A stretch of DNA of 64,000 bases from Kryptolebias marmoratus (GCF_001649575.2 NC_051432.1:25839916-25903915), one strand, 5' to 3'; numbered from the stretch's first letter, positions 48,476-60,735 are shown. Notes: generated by a model not told the origin, from the letters alone. Numbers and translations are program-made.

Positions 48476-50069
48476 ACTAGGGTTTAGAGACCATCTAAAA
48501 ACTTCAAAATATGTAATGTTCAATAATATCAATAGAGTTGATTATTTTTACCTTAATCCTATCAGTAATTTGTGAATCCAGCACTTACATCTCCTTTCAA
48601 AGTCATTCTAGAAACATGCTGCCAGTTGGATTAGAAACATGCCAGTTTGAATAATTTTACTTTGGTGGTGGTCCCTAAATGTTCGTCTACATCAGAGTTT
48701 AAATTGTTCAGGCTAAAAGTAGTCTGTACTGTATTATCTGCTTTTATGTAGTTGGCAGAAGGTGGCGTGTGTAGTTTTACCATATTTTTTTTCATAGGTA
48801 TGCATTTTTAGACAAATTATCTAAAAATGATTTGTGTAACATTAAAGTTGATCTTAAACATACTTTTTACCAGATAAAAAAGGTCCTAAAAAGTTTTTCC
48901 TTACAATAAACTGTGTTGTCACTTTTGTGACTTCTGACCACTGAAACACAGGTATACATCTTTAATGTTACCTCTTTTTGCACGCATCTGCCAATTTTCC
49001 TTTAGTTAATGTTAACTCTCCATTTGTCCCTCCACAGCAATGGGTTCACGCCATTTGGATTTGACACATACATTTGTTTAGTCCCCATTGTGCTAAGTGG
49101 ATTCATGTGGAATGGAGATTGCCTGTAATATATCGAAAGAGAGCAGAGTGCGTGGGGGGAGGTAAGATGAGTGAATGGGAGGGGAAGAGGCACTGAAGAA
49201 GAGCGGAGAGATTGATGATTGATCCAAATAGACCCCACTAAAACAATAAGAGAGTGAAATAGAGAAGAGTGTGGAGAGCGAGATGGCAAAACATATGCTG
49301 CTCTGTCTATACCATCAATCTAAAGTTGTGAGCTCACCTGGAAAGCGTCAAGCTTTGGAGTGCTCGTGTCATTGTCTGTTTGCATGTGTGCTGTCTGTAC
49401 AAGTGCCTGTTTGTGACTATAATGAGTTTTCTCACATCTAATATACACATTCAGAGAAGGCACACCACTCCATCATTCTTTTCTTTTCCTACGATCACAG
49501 CTGGAGTTGATGTTCATGTGTGACGTGTCCACAAGTGCTTTTTGTGTCGTTTCCACCATGCTTGTATTTTTGAAATCTTCACAATGACCCCTTTTTTACC
49601 TCACCCCCCAAAGAAACTATATAAATATGCAATCATGAATACCATTAGTAATGAAAGAGATTTACTGTAGGATTTACTGTAGCTCCACAAAGAGAGTTTT
49701 AAATATAGAACAGGGACTTTCAAGCAGAGCTGAAGTGGTTCTTCAGTTTGTTTTTGTTGTGTAAATCACCTTGAATTCTCAAAGCACCACTAGAAAAGAG
49801 TTGTACATTTTAGTAGTAATACATTATAACAGAGAAGTTTGGGAAAATCAGGACAACAACAGTTAATTTGCAAACTGAACCTATGCATGTTTTATTAAAC
49901 ATGATGTTTGTTTGTGCAACTATGCTCATCTAATTCAGGCAATAAAATGTATGACTTTCAAATCAAAATGTTTAGGTAAGAAAAAAAGCCTGCAATATTT
50001 TTTTATTTATTTTCCACATTACTTTCAACATCAAAGTGAGTAATCCAAGTATCATTCTTTAGCGTAGAT

Positions 50070-50300
50070 AACGTACCTCATTGAATCTGTGCAGTCGTGT
50101 TTGAAAGAAGAATTCCTCCCATTTTATCATTTGTCTCACTGAGTCTTCACGAAGAAGCCAATGAGCCCTAATGAGTTAAACCGATAATGATGAAGAAAGA
50201 AAACAGTTTTAAATCAAGCCGTGGTTGTAAGCTAAAAACCTCCTTTTGATCAAAATCCATAATAACGCAACAGATTAAAAAATGACTCAGCTAGTAATGT
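50070..50300. other. Candidate conserved non-coding block
   Basis: Complex unique sequence with TTATCATTTGTCTCACTGAG, CCAATGAGCCCTAATGAG and an AAACCGATAATGATGAAG block. It is free of microsatellites and known repeats and has no coding frame. Confidence 0.22.
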
Positions 50301-50599
50301 TTTCATTGCAGCAAAGAGAAAATACTGTGGAAAAAAGTGAGGGGTAAACGAAGGAGAATGAGCAGAAAATCCATAATAATTAAGCGACAGCATAAAAAAT
50401 GGAAGTGTGTGTCTTTTTATAGATGTCTACTAATTGCAAGGAAAGCAAAGAGCCAGTTCTGCTGAATATTAGCTTTTAATTACCCTAAACGAAAGCAAAA
50501 CACACTTACATGAGTATGCTTGTACACGTTTACACACAATAAACTCTGGCATTGCCACATAAACACATACACACACTCAAACATGTTCACACATACTTT

Positions 50600-50960
50600 G
50601 TTCAAGGTTCCTAGGTCTCTAGACAGCCTCATAGTATTTAGTGTATGCCCATCCCAGACAAGATCATTACTTTACTTTGGAGGCTTGCATGCTCTGAATT
50701 TTCCTCAGCTCATTATTAAACATACCAATGTTTAATAGCTAATTATTGCATATTTCACACCACTTGCTGATGGAAAGTCAAGCTGGAGTGTGCTGCAATT
50801 TTATGCTTTAGGGCCTGCTCCTGATGCAAGCTGAAATTTGTCAGCTTAAATTATTTATTTTGGCCTAACAAGTCAAGCTCCACCTGCTGAGAGGAACATC
50901 GTCAACAGCAGATAGACATTCATTAATTCATGTGACAAGATGGTACAGCAGCATCTGGTG
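50600..50960. other. Candidate conserved non-coding block with an inverted forkhead-like pair
   Basis: Unique complex sequence. At 50715-50736 a perfect 9-bp inverted repeat, ATTAAACAT-ACCA-ATGTTTAAT, places two TAAACA/TGTTTA (forkhead-core-like) words in inverted orientation with a 4-base spacer. Further on are TAGCTAATTATTGCATA and AGACATTCATTAATTCATG homeodomain-like words. No coding signal. Motif matches of this size also occur by chance in AT-rich DNA. Confidence 0.28.
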
Positions 50961-51259
50961 AGGAAGACAGTGATCGGCAGAAACGGGATGTCATGATTTG
51001 AATCTAGAAACTGAAAAAAACTGTGATAATCTCATATTTTCATGTCTGAGAGATTGAATAAGACAGCTAGAACATACCGATAACAATAAGAAGTAAGAAT
51101 TATGGTCAACAATGTTAAAATGTTATCTTTAAATCATTACCTTAGCATATGTCAAGACGTAGAAATCCCAGAAAGCTGACCCTTGTTTTAGCTGGTCTTA
51201 CCAAGGACACTAATCATTTACTTAATCTGCATACAAACTACTGTATTTTCTTATCTAGA

Positions 51260-51560
51260 GGATGGCAGCCAGTGAACCGCGGCATGCCCTGAGGTATGTG
51301 ATGCGCACACAGGCACAAGCCTCATCTCTCTCCTGCACTATCTCCTTCATTCTTACTCTCTAGAGTTATTGTCAACCATCAGACGTCCCTCTGCCTGGAT
51401 TAGAAGTCTGTTACGAGAACCCATATGGCTATAATGGCTGATAATACAATATGCAGCCTGACTCTAACTCCATAGGCGGCCAATTAACCTCTTTGTCCTC
51501 TGCCAATCATTTACAGAAGACTTGACTGAGAGGCTAATGCCACATACTGGTATACTTATC
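51260..51560. other. Candidate conserved non-coding block
   Basis: Moderate-GC unique sequence, for example GTCTGTTACGAGAACCCATA, TGGCTATAATGGCTGATAAT, CCATAGGCGGCCAATTAACC and GCCAATCATTTACAG. It includes CCAAT-like and TAAT words. No frame encodes a recognisable peptide. Confidence 0.25.
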
Positions 51561-51645
51561 TAACTAGGTCACATGATTGCATGCTGTTATCAAATCTTAA
51601 AAAAAAAAATAAAAGCCTACCATTCCTTGAAGATATGCAGAGTTT

Positions 51646-51980
51646 TAAACAAAAATCATATGAAAGGAGACAGACTTAGACAGCCATTTTGGTCAAACCT
51701 TGTAAATGATGCTATGAGGGATCTCATGTGATATCAATATCTTGCAAGATGTGTTGGTGCTCAAAGTATATTCTGGGGATGACTACCACACCAAAGGTAC
51801 TCAAGAACTGCAAATTTGACTTAGTTGTAGCCATTTTGGTGTGGGTTGAGACTGTGGTGGCCATTTTGAGTTGGGTTGGCTCCAAAAGTTAATCTGCGTC
51901 CAATGATTACTTTCTGAGGTCTTTGGTTCTTACACCCTCTTTCTGGTTAATGAAATATTTTGCTAACAGTCAGACAGAGA
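51646..51980 (-). repeat. Dispersed repeat family R, copy 6
   Basis: On the minus orientation: GAGTTTTAAAC at the left, then ATTTTGGTCAAACCTTGTAA, ATATCTTGCAAGATG, TGTTGGTGCTCAAAGTATAT, GTAGCCATTTTGGTG, GGTTGGCTCCAAAAGTTAAT, and an end TTTGCTAACAGTCAGACAGA. This is the only copy with a clear TTGCTAACAGTCAGACAG end. Confidence 0.75.
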
Positions 51981-53371
51981 CACCAATAGTCAATTTAATG
52001 ATTTAAAAGTAAATTGTGTGCAGTTAGGGCTTGTTTAGTTATTGTGGTGTCTAGAAACATGATTGTACTAAGCAATTACTTTATCTGTACATCCTTTGAT
52101 TCCAGCCTCCCATCTCGCCCAGTTGCTCCCAATTAGCAAACTCTAGCCTAAATCTCCTAATTATAAACATTAAGATTGAAGATCGGGTCCACAACATGCA
52201 AGAAAAAAATAAGTTAGACAGCTGTTCTCTTCTCAGAGCCTCTAAATCTGTACAAGACATTTCAGAAATAATTTAAATAGCCTCGGTTTATTTCAACAGT
52301 GCCTCAGTAACCCTGAAGTGATGTAGAACCCCTAAAGCTAATGCCATTCAAAAACTTCCAAGGCCATACTAATGAAGTGCTTTAGAAAAAGGCTGAATAA
52401 AATTATTCAACTTTGTGTGTGAGGAGCCTTGGCATGCTGCAAACTGTTAGTTTTGAGTGCCTCTCCCAGTGGCAGCTATACTTGCAGTGCTGAATAACAC
52501 TATGATGGCCATCTCTCCCAGCTCCAGTGTTCGAAGGCCACATTCACAGTTCCAAACTCATCCCTGGCCCAGCACTTAATCATCACAGCGGGTGTGTCAT
52601 GTTTTCAATTTAAAAATGCATGCGCTCCTCCCACACTACCATCATTACACACATAGCCACACTAAGATTTGAACAAAAGGGCTCTTGAACACACAGATCC
52701 CACAGACCTAAACACACACATGCACCGTGGCTATTACTGATGCTTGAAGTGGACACATCCTTTTCAATAATACCCTTACATTTCGTAGAGGGGTCATAAT
52801 TTACAGCCTGTACATAAAGAATTGTCAGGAACCCAAATGAATCCTTAGTGCTCACTGCTTCCATTCAGCCCAGTCCATTAATCATGTCACTGATAAACAC
52901 AGGCATAATCCGACTGTGTAATAAGGTGCTTGTTTGCTATGAATAGCACATGCACATAGCAGCAACCAGTGTAGCTGCACTCGTACACATGGCCATACAC
53001 TTGATACACTCTTGAACAAATACACACTGAGCAACAACAGAATAGAATAAAAACTCTGGTCCTCAAAACTGTTCAAGTGTGCTCCTTGTTTACAGAACAG
53101 TTATAGTAGGAGAAAATAATACATGTAAAGTCAATGCTTGTTTTGCAAAACAACACAATATGAATACAGATTTATTATAGTCAACAAATGATTAGACACT
53201 GAAAAATAAAATAAACCAATTTCTAATTGTCTTATAAAACATTAGTTTCACTCCCAAAGCTAAATATTACCATTCTGTCAGAAGCCCAAAGGCATTTGGC
53301 TGCAAGCAGTAGTTGAGAAAGGGTTTTCTTAATACAAACTATTATTGTTTTTTTTGTTTTTCATAAACTCC
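51981..53371. other. Unique sequence
   Basis: No repeat or gene seen. Between 52440 and 52600 the composition is slightly GC-richer. Open frames on the minus strand at 52610-53076 lack domains. Confidence 0.4.
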
Positions 53372-53718
53372 AATCAAGCATTGGGGCAGCTGTTGGTCAG
53401 TGGTTGGAGCAGTCGTCCTCCAATAAGAGTTGGAGGTTTGATTCCTGGCAGCAGTCACAAGTCAAAGTGTCCCTGGGTAAGACAGTGAACCCCTCATTGC
53501 CTCTGATGTCCCCCATGAATGTATGAATGGAGTTTTAAGCACTGATTAGACTCTACAGAATGATTTATTCAGATCAGCTTTGCAGAGACGTAGTAGAGTG
53601 CTGTATGAATGAGTGTTGATGGGTAAATGACAGCAGATTGTGTAATAAAGAGCATCGAGTGGCTGGGTTGGCTAGAAAGGCAATAGAAGTAAAATCCATT
53701 TACCATTGTTGTTGCTTA
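53372..53718 (+). mobile_element. tRNA-headed SINE-like element, family B, copy 2 (near full length)
   Basis: Head: GGGGCAGCTGTTGGTCAGTG, then GTTGGAGCAGTCGTCCTCC, with an A-box-like TTGGTCAGTGG. A B-box-like GGAGGTTTGATTCCTGG follows about 35 bases later. The body has AAGTCAAAGTGTCCCTGGG, TAAGACAGTGAACCCC, a CATGAATGTATGAATGGAG block and ATGAATGAGTGTTGATGGG. The tail includes AGAGCATCGAGTGGCTGG and ends TAAAATCCATTTACCAT. The same parts occur inverted at 27457-27730. This is a pol III-promoter-bearing retroposon family; the order of parts is seen directly and the family label is from memory. Confidence 0.8.
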
Positions 53719-54235
53719 ATTTAAGCTTTTTTTACCCTATCAGTGTTACAAGAGTTATTTTTATGCCTAAAACTAGCCAAACAAAAGAGATAAACATGTT
53801 TAACATTAGGAGTCAAACCTGGGTCCTTCATCTGTAACCACTCCCACCTGTAGCTACAGGAACTGTCTCAACTGGCAAGTCTCTGTTCCTAAAATTCAAA
53901 ATAGGAATATTTTATGTTTTTTTTTTTAGTCAGCTTTCTACAGACAGGATGTGGTGATTTTTATTTTTATTTATTTTTTTGCATCTTTAAAACTTGTAAT
54001 GAGAAACAAACTTTTTGCAATTATATTTCTCTACCCAACAATTTCCTCACCCAACTATTTGTATTTCCTGTTTTTAATTTTAGAAAATTCCATGATTTGG
54101 TGAATGATTTCACAAGGAATACCAAGAAATTAGCCAAGCACAGTATTAAAATACAACTCAGTAACACAAACTAAGCAAATACAACAAAGAATAGAACAAA
54201 CCACATTTAAAAAAATAAAATAAATTGTATTTTTT
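53719..54235. other. Unique AT-rich sequence
   Basis: Nothing recognised. T-rich runs near 53920-53990 create an 86-codon frame (53914-54174) without domain signal. Confidence 0.4.
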
Positions 54236-54560
54236 TATATTAAAGGGGGCCTATTATGCTTCCTTGAAAAAGTTAGGATACATTTATGGGCTATAAATAA
54301 CATGCTCATTACATTTAATACAAAAAATTATTCTCAGATGTTGAGTTTTCACCTGATCGGTTCTGCTTGTTTTGAGCTCATTACAGAATGAGCGGTTTTA
54401 GGGCTACATCACTGTAATGCAAATACACCGCGGACATGCACGTTTATATTGTTATTAATTCAAACTCTGAGGATTCTGACTTTGGGACAGGGGCACTTAG
54501 CGGTTCTGAACCAACATTTGTCAAGTAGGAGAGTGGCAATCAGCTGTCTGAAACCTGGGA
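54236..54560 (+). mobile_element. Teleost non-autonomous repeat (GGCCTATTATGC-type)
   Basis: Starts TTAAAGGGGGCCTATTATGC, proceeds through AAGTTAGGATACATTTATGG and TGAGCTCATTACAGAATGAG, and ends after CGGACATGCACGTTTATA-type sequence. The opening block is one I recognise from a widespread teleost MITE-like repeat. The right boundary is approximate, and no matching inverted end was found. Confidence 0.5.
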
Positions 54561-56876
54561 CAGCAGCAACATAGACACATTTCTGTTGATTTACATAGTT
54601 CTAACCTTGCTGTTGTATGCTCAAATATTTTTTTTCTAGTGCATTTAGTTATAATTAGTTATCTGATGCTTAAAAAAAAACGTGCGAGTACGCAGGACTT
54701 TCAGAACAACCAGAACAACATTTGTAGGACGACAGGCTCCAAAAATACAACAAGGCAGCGTCTGCAAACAAGATAAGGCTTCACTTTTTTACACTGAAAA
54801 TAAATGAAAAGGCAACACTCATTTTATAGTTTTTGGTCTTCATATAGTAAAATATTTTCTATAAAATTTAAAAATTTGGGCGCTTGCTTCAGAAGGTAGA
54901 TGTCAGTTGTATTTAGACAAACAGAGTGATACATGTGCTTAAACTCTTAAATAAATTCTAGATTTTGGTTAATGTAGTTTTGAAGAAATATGTAAATATA
55001 AAAGGGAGGGAATGAGGAAAAAAGGCATATGGCTCAGTAAAAAAGGATATTATAGAGTTTTGATGCTCATAAATTAAAGTTCCAGCTATGCAAACTTATC
55101 CAGGCTCATTATTTGTCTGATTAAAATGCCAACCTCTCTTTAATTAGAAAGTTGTGACTGTCACTCTAATCTGTCTCTTCTTTGATCTGTTTATTTCCAC
55201 TGAGGGTGCATTCAGTGTGTATGCACTTGTGTGCATCAGTGTATGCATGAAGTGTAGGAAAATGTGCACAGATTGCATTATCTCCGCCTCAAGCTCTCTG
55301 CAAAGGAGTGAATGTAAATAAACTGGTGGTAAACCACTAAAACTGTATTTTTTTCTGTATTTATCTATGGCTGTTTTGCAATGGCAATAGTTAACATTGC
55401 TCTGGACGATTTTTATTACAACAAAGGCAGAAGCAGTAAGTGGCACACTGTGGTTGGATGACTAAAGAAAACGTTCAATCCTTTGCATACACATGTTAGC
55501 TAATTTAGAAATGATTCATTGAAATATCTACTTTGTGCTTCAGGTCAAAATTCCACCACACAAGCTTTGTTTTTTTTTAATGTTTTTGTTGTTGTAGTTG
55601 AAGAAAAAAAGAGTGGCGGTGGTAAAGGTATGTAAAAGTAATTTAATAAAAGAACTGTGATAGGGAAATGAACTGAGATAAAGCCAATAAGTAGAGTTAA
55701 GAAAGGCAAGATGCAGCCAGCTGTAAAAGTACTGACAGGTAGTTGAAAGAATGAGGCAGAGAATAATGAGAAGGTGTGAGCAGAAAGGAAAAAGCAGAGT
55801 GGTGTAGCGTTGAGGTGTTTTGGTTATTTCTGTCTCACCCTGCAATAGGATTTTTCACCTGAACCACTGAGACCAGGCCAGATGAGCACCCATTTCACAT
55901 GATGGGATTTCACATGGATGCATTCCCCATTGGAACAGATTCTTCCTACAGTCGTTTGATTTTGGCTTTGATAGAAAAAAAAGGTGATTTTTTCCCCTCA
56001 GTGGGGGAGTTAAATGGATTATTAGAGTAGTTATGTGGAGAATAGGGAAACAGGAAGGCACTGAGACACATATGCCAAGGTAATATAGGACTTTATCTGA
56101 TGATTCATTCATCAGCTCCACATGGTGCTACAATGCATACTGTTGTGTTCTTGAAAGTGTTTAAGAAAAAGACGAGAGCAGTTAAATAGAGCACAGAAAA
56201 AGAGAGTGCGTGTGTCAGTGAAGCACAGGATATGAATGCATGAAACTGAATGTCAAGAGAGCACATTTCCATGCAAACTGATTTCTCAATCTAAGCATCA
56301 AAATAGAAAGTGACTTTGAGAGTGCCTGACACAGGTTACAAAAACACATTTCCTAAACAAATTTGACATTGCTGTTCTATCTTCAATATTAACAGACCGC
56401 ACTATGTCTCCACATCTTTAGCACCAACACGAAACACCTACACATCAGACTTTAAGTCTCCCTCTTTCAGTAATAAACCCCTTATCTGAACCTGCAATAA
56501 AAATCACCTCATGTTTTCTAAGTGCCTCAGCCAGCCATTAAAAGACTATAGGTTGTTATTATGTTAGATTACATATTTTATGTTTACATGAAGTGCTTTA
56601 GAAACTGCTGTGGACCTAGTACCTTCACTTAAAGTAAATGATACTTTACATTCCTGTTTTAAGCAAGCCATGCATATCAGCGTTAAACAGTGTCAACATC
56701 GAGATATGTCAACCTTTATATAAACCTTGATCAAATGTTTTAATCTCATTTTAGGAATCAGATCTACGTGCCACTTACAGGGATATTTCCAACGTTTTTT
56801 GTAACAGTAATATTTTAACGGATATTAAAACCCTTAAGACAAACTGAAAGAAAAAAAAAAAAGATGCAAATGTTGA
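54561..56876. other. Unique sequence
   Basis: No gene. Several open frames of 88-101 codons on the minus strand (55144-56121) were checked: each is a chance frame without domain or consistent base bias. Confidence 0.4.
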
Positions 56877-57225
56877 ATGAATGCATATTGCCCGCCACCT
56901 TGCATACCAAAGTTTCAAACAAAGATATTGCGTAATTTTATTTATTCAATAGCTGTTTGGCGTGGAGATGCCCAACAGTTTTGATGTATTTGGCAAATAT
57001 TTACGTTCAGATTTGTTAAGTAAAGTTTACAAATAGGACTTTTTTTCTTTCTTTACATTTATCAGCACATTCACTCATAGTTTCCACCGAAATGTCTTGT
57101 CCTTGTCTGATTTCAAAATATGTTTTTAACCTACATGGACCACAGCCTAATGTAGGTCAATCACATAAATTTGTCTAGTGGTTCATAAAATATGTTGCTA
57201 AGACAGGTAGACAAACAAGCACACT
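56877..57225 (-). repeat. Dispersed repeat family R, copy 7 (rearranged)
   Basis: Starts GAATGCATATTGCCCGCCAC and ends TAAAATATGTTGCTAAGACA followed by GGTAGACAAACAAGCAC. The middle (about 57000-57120) does not match the other copies, so it is either an internal insertion or two fragments. Confidence 0.6.
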
Positions 57226-58437
57226 TGGACAAGGATGAGGCAGAAGAAAAAAAAAAAGTGTGATTAAAATGATTACTTTGAATGACCAGCCCATCGCTGT
57301 GGTGGAGTATTCTCTTTATCATTTTCTGTTGTAAGAATCAATATAAGCCCTACATTCCAGAAATCTCTGCACTTCAAAATGCTATTTTTAATTGTAGTGT
57401 ATGCTAATTAGTTCTGTAAATTTGATATGGCCAAATATGTAGAGCAGAAAAATCCAAAAAGGCTAAACCAATGAGAAAACCAAAAAAAAAAAGGTCTTCA
57501 CATCTCTGTGCTAGTACTGCTAAGGATATTTAAAAATCTATGTTTTGGGTTCTACCCTGAGCAGATTCTCTGGTCACATGACGTTTGCCTAACTAGTCTT
57601 CAAGGTGGCTACACAGTGGCATTATTTTTTATATATTAAAAAAATATTCTTAGAGGTTGTAGTTTAAAACTGCTCCCGAATAATAATTTCCAAGATTCAG
57701 TTTATGAATTGAGATTTAATGTATTCATTCCTAAATGTTTAAATGTGTATTTTAATATGAGTTGACTCCTGGTGTTTAAAGTTATCCTCAAAACGAAAGT
57801 AATGAAGCATCTGAATTAACTCATGATATTACACATTATTAAAAGATCTTTTGTTAAAGCAGCAGAAAGTGGAGCCTTAGGTGTTTTTGAGAGTGAAAAC
57901 CATTATAAAATTGTGACTCATTCATGTGTGGTGATGCTTGACTTCAGAGGGTAAGCCGGTACTGTACATCTCATATCTCCCCACCTCATCTGAAAGGGAT
58001 GCCGACTTACACACACCACTGGGGGATCAATTAAACCTCTCTACTCTCCTCCTTACACCTCCTCAAATCAGGAGGGGAAGATTTCAAACGATGGGCTGTT
58101 ACCTCCCAGACTACCACAACCACCCCCAACCCCACCCAATTAAGACTGTCTTCAAACGAATGAGTTAACACCTAGGGGGTGGGGGTCTTTTTCCTGCACT
58201 CCTGTGCCATCCTTCCTGCTGTTTAATCTGGCCACTGGAGGGACAGTCCAGTTACACCGAACAGTTGGTCACTACTCTTATAAAATTAGAAATATTTTGT
58301 TTGGGGGTTTGTAAGAACAAGTAACAATCTCTCAGGTTGTTTTTTTTTGTTTTGTTTTTTTTCCCCAGCAAATATGATGGAAGTGCATCTTTTTCTTTTC
58401 TTTTAAGCTTTGCTCACAATGATCAAAAGGCCAAGTA
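57226..58437. other. Unique sequence with a C-rich block
   Basis: The block 57940-58250 is GC-richer and C-rich (for example CACAACCACCCCCAACC) and contains a 76-codon frame without recognisable domain. A T-rich run with GTTTTTTTTTGTTTTG lies near 58340-58365. Confidence 0.35.
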
Positions 58438-58770
58438 TCCCTTGAAAGAATGCATATCGCCCACTGCCTTTCTCATAGTTTTAAACTAAGATCATTAAAT
58501 GATGAGAAGGGACAGAGTTTTTGCCATTTTGGACAAACCGTTAAAATGAGGTTATGACATGCAATATTGTGAGGTTTCATAAGATCCTGCTAGTCTGGTT
58601 AGTGCTCAGAGTATTTACTCAGGTCAATTATTTGTTGAATAATTGAAGCCATGTTCAATTCTATTGACTTCAAATGTTAACTGGGCGTAGCTGTACACTC
58701 AATGATTTCTTTTAAAAAAGTTTGATTAAATTATGTCAAGTAGTTGATGAGTTATTTTGCTAAAGGCCCA
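58438..58770 (-). repeat. Dispersed repeat family R, copy 8
   Basis: Starts GAATGCATATCGCCCACTGC, contains TTAAACTAAGATC, CCATTTTGGACAAACC, GCAATATTGTGAGG and GTTAGTGCTCAGAGTATTTA, and reaches an end GAGTTATTTTGCTAAAGGCC. The middle is deleted relative to copy 3. Confidence 0.7.
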
Positions 58771-58807
58771 ACAGTGTTGATGCCAACAGTTATACTCATT
58801 TTATACT

Positions 58808-58980
58808 CATTTTTGTGTTTCCTGAAGTCAATTAGCTGCAGCAGCCGTCTTAAATTGGGCTTATTCCAAAAGTTAAATCAGTTGTAGATATATAGTAAAT
58901 GATTATTTTCTAAGAGTTTCATTAAAATCCATCCAGTGGTTCATGGGATATTGAGCTAAAGCTACAGAGAAAAGAATATG
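58808..58980 (-). repeat. Dispersed repeat family R, copy 9 (partial)
   Basis: Holds GAAGTCAATTAGCTGCAGCA, TTAAATTGGGCTTATTCC, AAAAGTTAAATCAGTTGTAG, and ATTAAAATCCATCCAGTGG, then GGTTCATGGGATATTGAGCT. It lies directly beside copy 8 in the same orientation. Confidence 0.7.
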
Positions 58981-59939
58981 CACACTTACACAAAATAAGG
59001 GTAAAAACATTATCTTTTACCTTTGGTGGTGGGTGATAATTATGTCTATTCACCAGGGTGGCTGTGTAGTTTGGTATTATTACTTTGAGTGGTATTTTTA
59101 GAGTGAAAATATGTACTTTGATTCTTTTAAGTACCAATTGTCTGCATAGTCTGTTTTACAATGCTCACATTTAACCTCTGTAGCACCCAAGAGGTTTTAC
59201 AAGATTCCTTTGTCTAACAACATGCTCATGTGGTTCAGGATGAGAAGTAATAAAAGGAAAATTACCATAGTTACAACCTGAAGATCTTCAAGCCAATGAA
59301 CACATCAAGGTAATGACATGATACACACATACAATAAAAGTTATTTTTGCAGATAAAGTTGTTAATAAAGACAACTTTGGTCTGCGTTTTTATTAGACAA
59401 GTTTGGTTTCAGTTTATTTTTATTGCCCAGCCTATAAAGAATTCACAGAATTGAACTGAACTAATTTTGTGTCAAGTATATGACAGTTTTCAATGCAAAT
59501 ATTTGAGAAAAAAACAAAATGGTGTAAGGTTTTTGTTGACACAAGTCACTTTTGTTTATGTTTACTCGGTTGCCTGGCCATGTGAAAACTGATTTTTTTT
59601 TTCTTAGAAAAATCAAAAAATGTTGTTCATCTCCATTAGCAATAATTTCAATTTGGAATCATAGAGAAGTTTATGCTAAAAAAATATTTAGTTATTTAAA
59701 ATGTTGTTGATCTAGTACCAGTAGTAGTAAACATGTCCTGTCCGGCAGTGTGACACTCAGAATTGTTGTCTGAATGCAAAGGTGAGGCAGATTTACATAT
59801 ATCAAGCGGAGATTTTTCATGATGCTCCACTTGATAAATGTAAAAAACTTTATTAGGAATTGTTTTGGGTTTATTTCAAATAAAATGGACACAGAGACGG
59901 AAAAGAAAACCATTCATCCAGTTTTTTAACTGCTTGTTT
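58981..59939. other. Unique AT-rich sequence
   Basis: No gene or repeat recognised. Confidence 0.4.
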
Positions 59940-60035
59940 GGAGTCCTGAGGAGCTGATGTGTTTCTCCAGCAGTCCTTAAGTGAAGAGCAGGAAACATCC
60001 AGGACAGGTCACCAGTCCCATCATTACCTTTTAAG
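59940..60035 (-). mobile_element. SINE-like family A, terminal fragment
   Basis: GAGGAGCTGATGTGTTTCTC, CAGCAGTCCTTAAGTGAAG and CATCCAGGACAGGTCACCAG match the inverted end of family A (compare 3718-3800). Only the last third is present. Confidence 0.55.
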
Positions 60036-60084
60036 AAAGGATTCCTGAATGAACTAAAGAGCTAGCATTTCTTGATAGAATGCA

Positions 60085-60735
60085 TATAGTATACTCTTAA
60101 TGTTATAGTCCTGGTTACATTTTTACAGGGGGGTTAAAAGACATGTCTGAGTCAAAAGTCACACCAAGGTTCTTTACACTTGTACTGGAGGCCAAGTTCA
60201 GGGAAAGGTTGAACAGTTTGTTCCTAAAATGCTCAGGTTCAAAAGACATCTGTCTTGTCTGAGTTTAAAAGAAGAAAATCAAGGATCATCCAGGCTTTAA
60301 TGTCTCTAAGAGAGGCTTGTAATCTAAGTAAGTATGATTAAGTTAAGTATTGTTCCAAGCACTGAACCATGGGGAGGTTTATGACTAACACTGGTGTATG
60401 GAAAAGATTTGTTATTAACATAAACAAACTGGAATCGAATATATAAATGTGATTTGAACTAGTTTAGAACTGTTCCTGTAATCCCATAGTTATGTCCACA
60501 CCATAGTAGTAGAATATTGTGATCAACTGTATCAAATGCAGCACTGGAATCTAACAGGACAAGTATTAACACGTCCACTGTCTGAGGCCAGAAGAATATT
60601 ATTAGTAACTTTCAACAGTGCCGTTTCTGATTTAAGAGCTCTAAACCCAAACTAAAACTCCTCAGATTCTCAGGGATGTATTCTTATGGTGACATTAAGA
60701 TAACAACTAGTTAAACCTATGTTAAATTTCATAGT
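60085..60735 (-). mobile_element. L2-type LINE reverse transcriptase relic
   Basis: On the minus strand, from about 60670 down: GFRALKSETALLKVTNN and ILLASDSG, then after a one-base shift VLILVLLDSSAAFDTVDHNI, LLLW, and YGITGTVLN, stop, FKSHLYIRFQFVYVNNKS, FPYTSVSHKPPHGSVLGT. These are recognisable reverse-transcriptase blocks of L2/CR1-type LINEs (the SAAFDTVDH block and the GSVLG block). After an internal deletion there follows LQASLRDIKAWMILDFLLLN and SDKTDV, then the end of the domain. The YADD-type catalytic block is not present and is probably in the deletion. Dead copy with stops and shifts. Confidence 0.85.

Larger units (their letters stand above)
48476..51645. other. Unique sequence containing the richest candidate regulatory stretch
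   Basis: No gene. Three candidate conserved blocks (50070-50300, 50600-50960, 51260-51560) lie here. The 95-codon frame at 49002-49289 (minus) overlaps purine-rich low-complexity sequence (GAGGGGAAGAGG) and is not supported. Confidence 0.4.
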
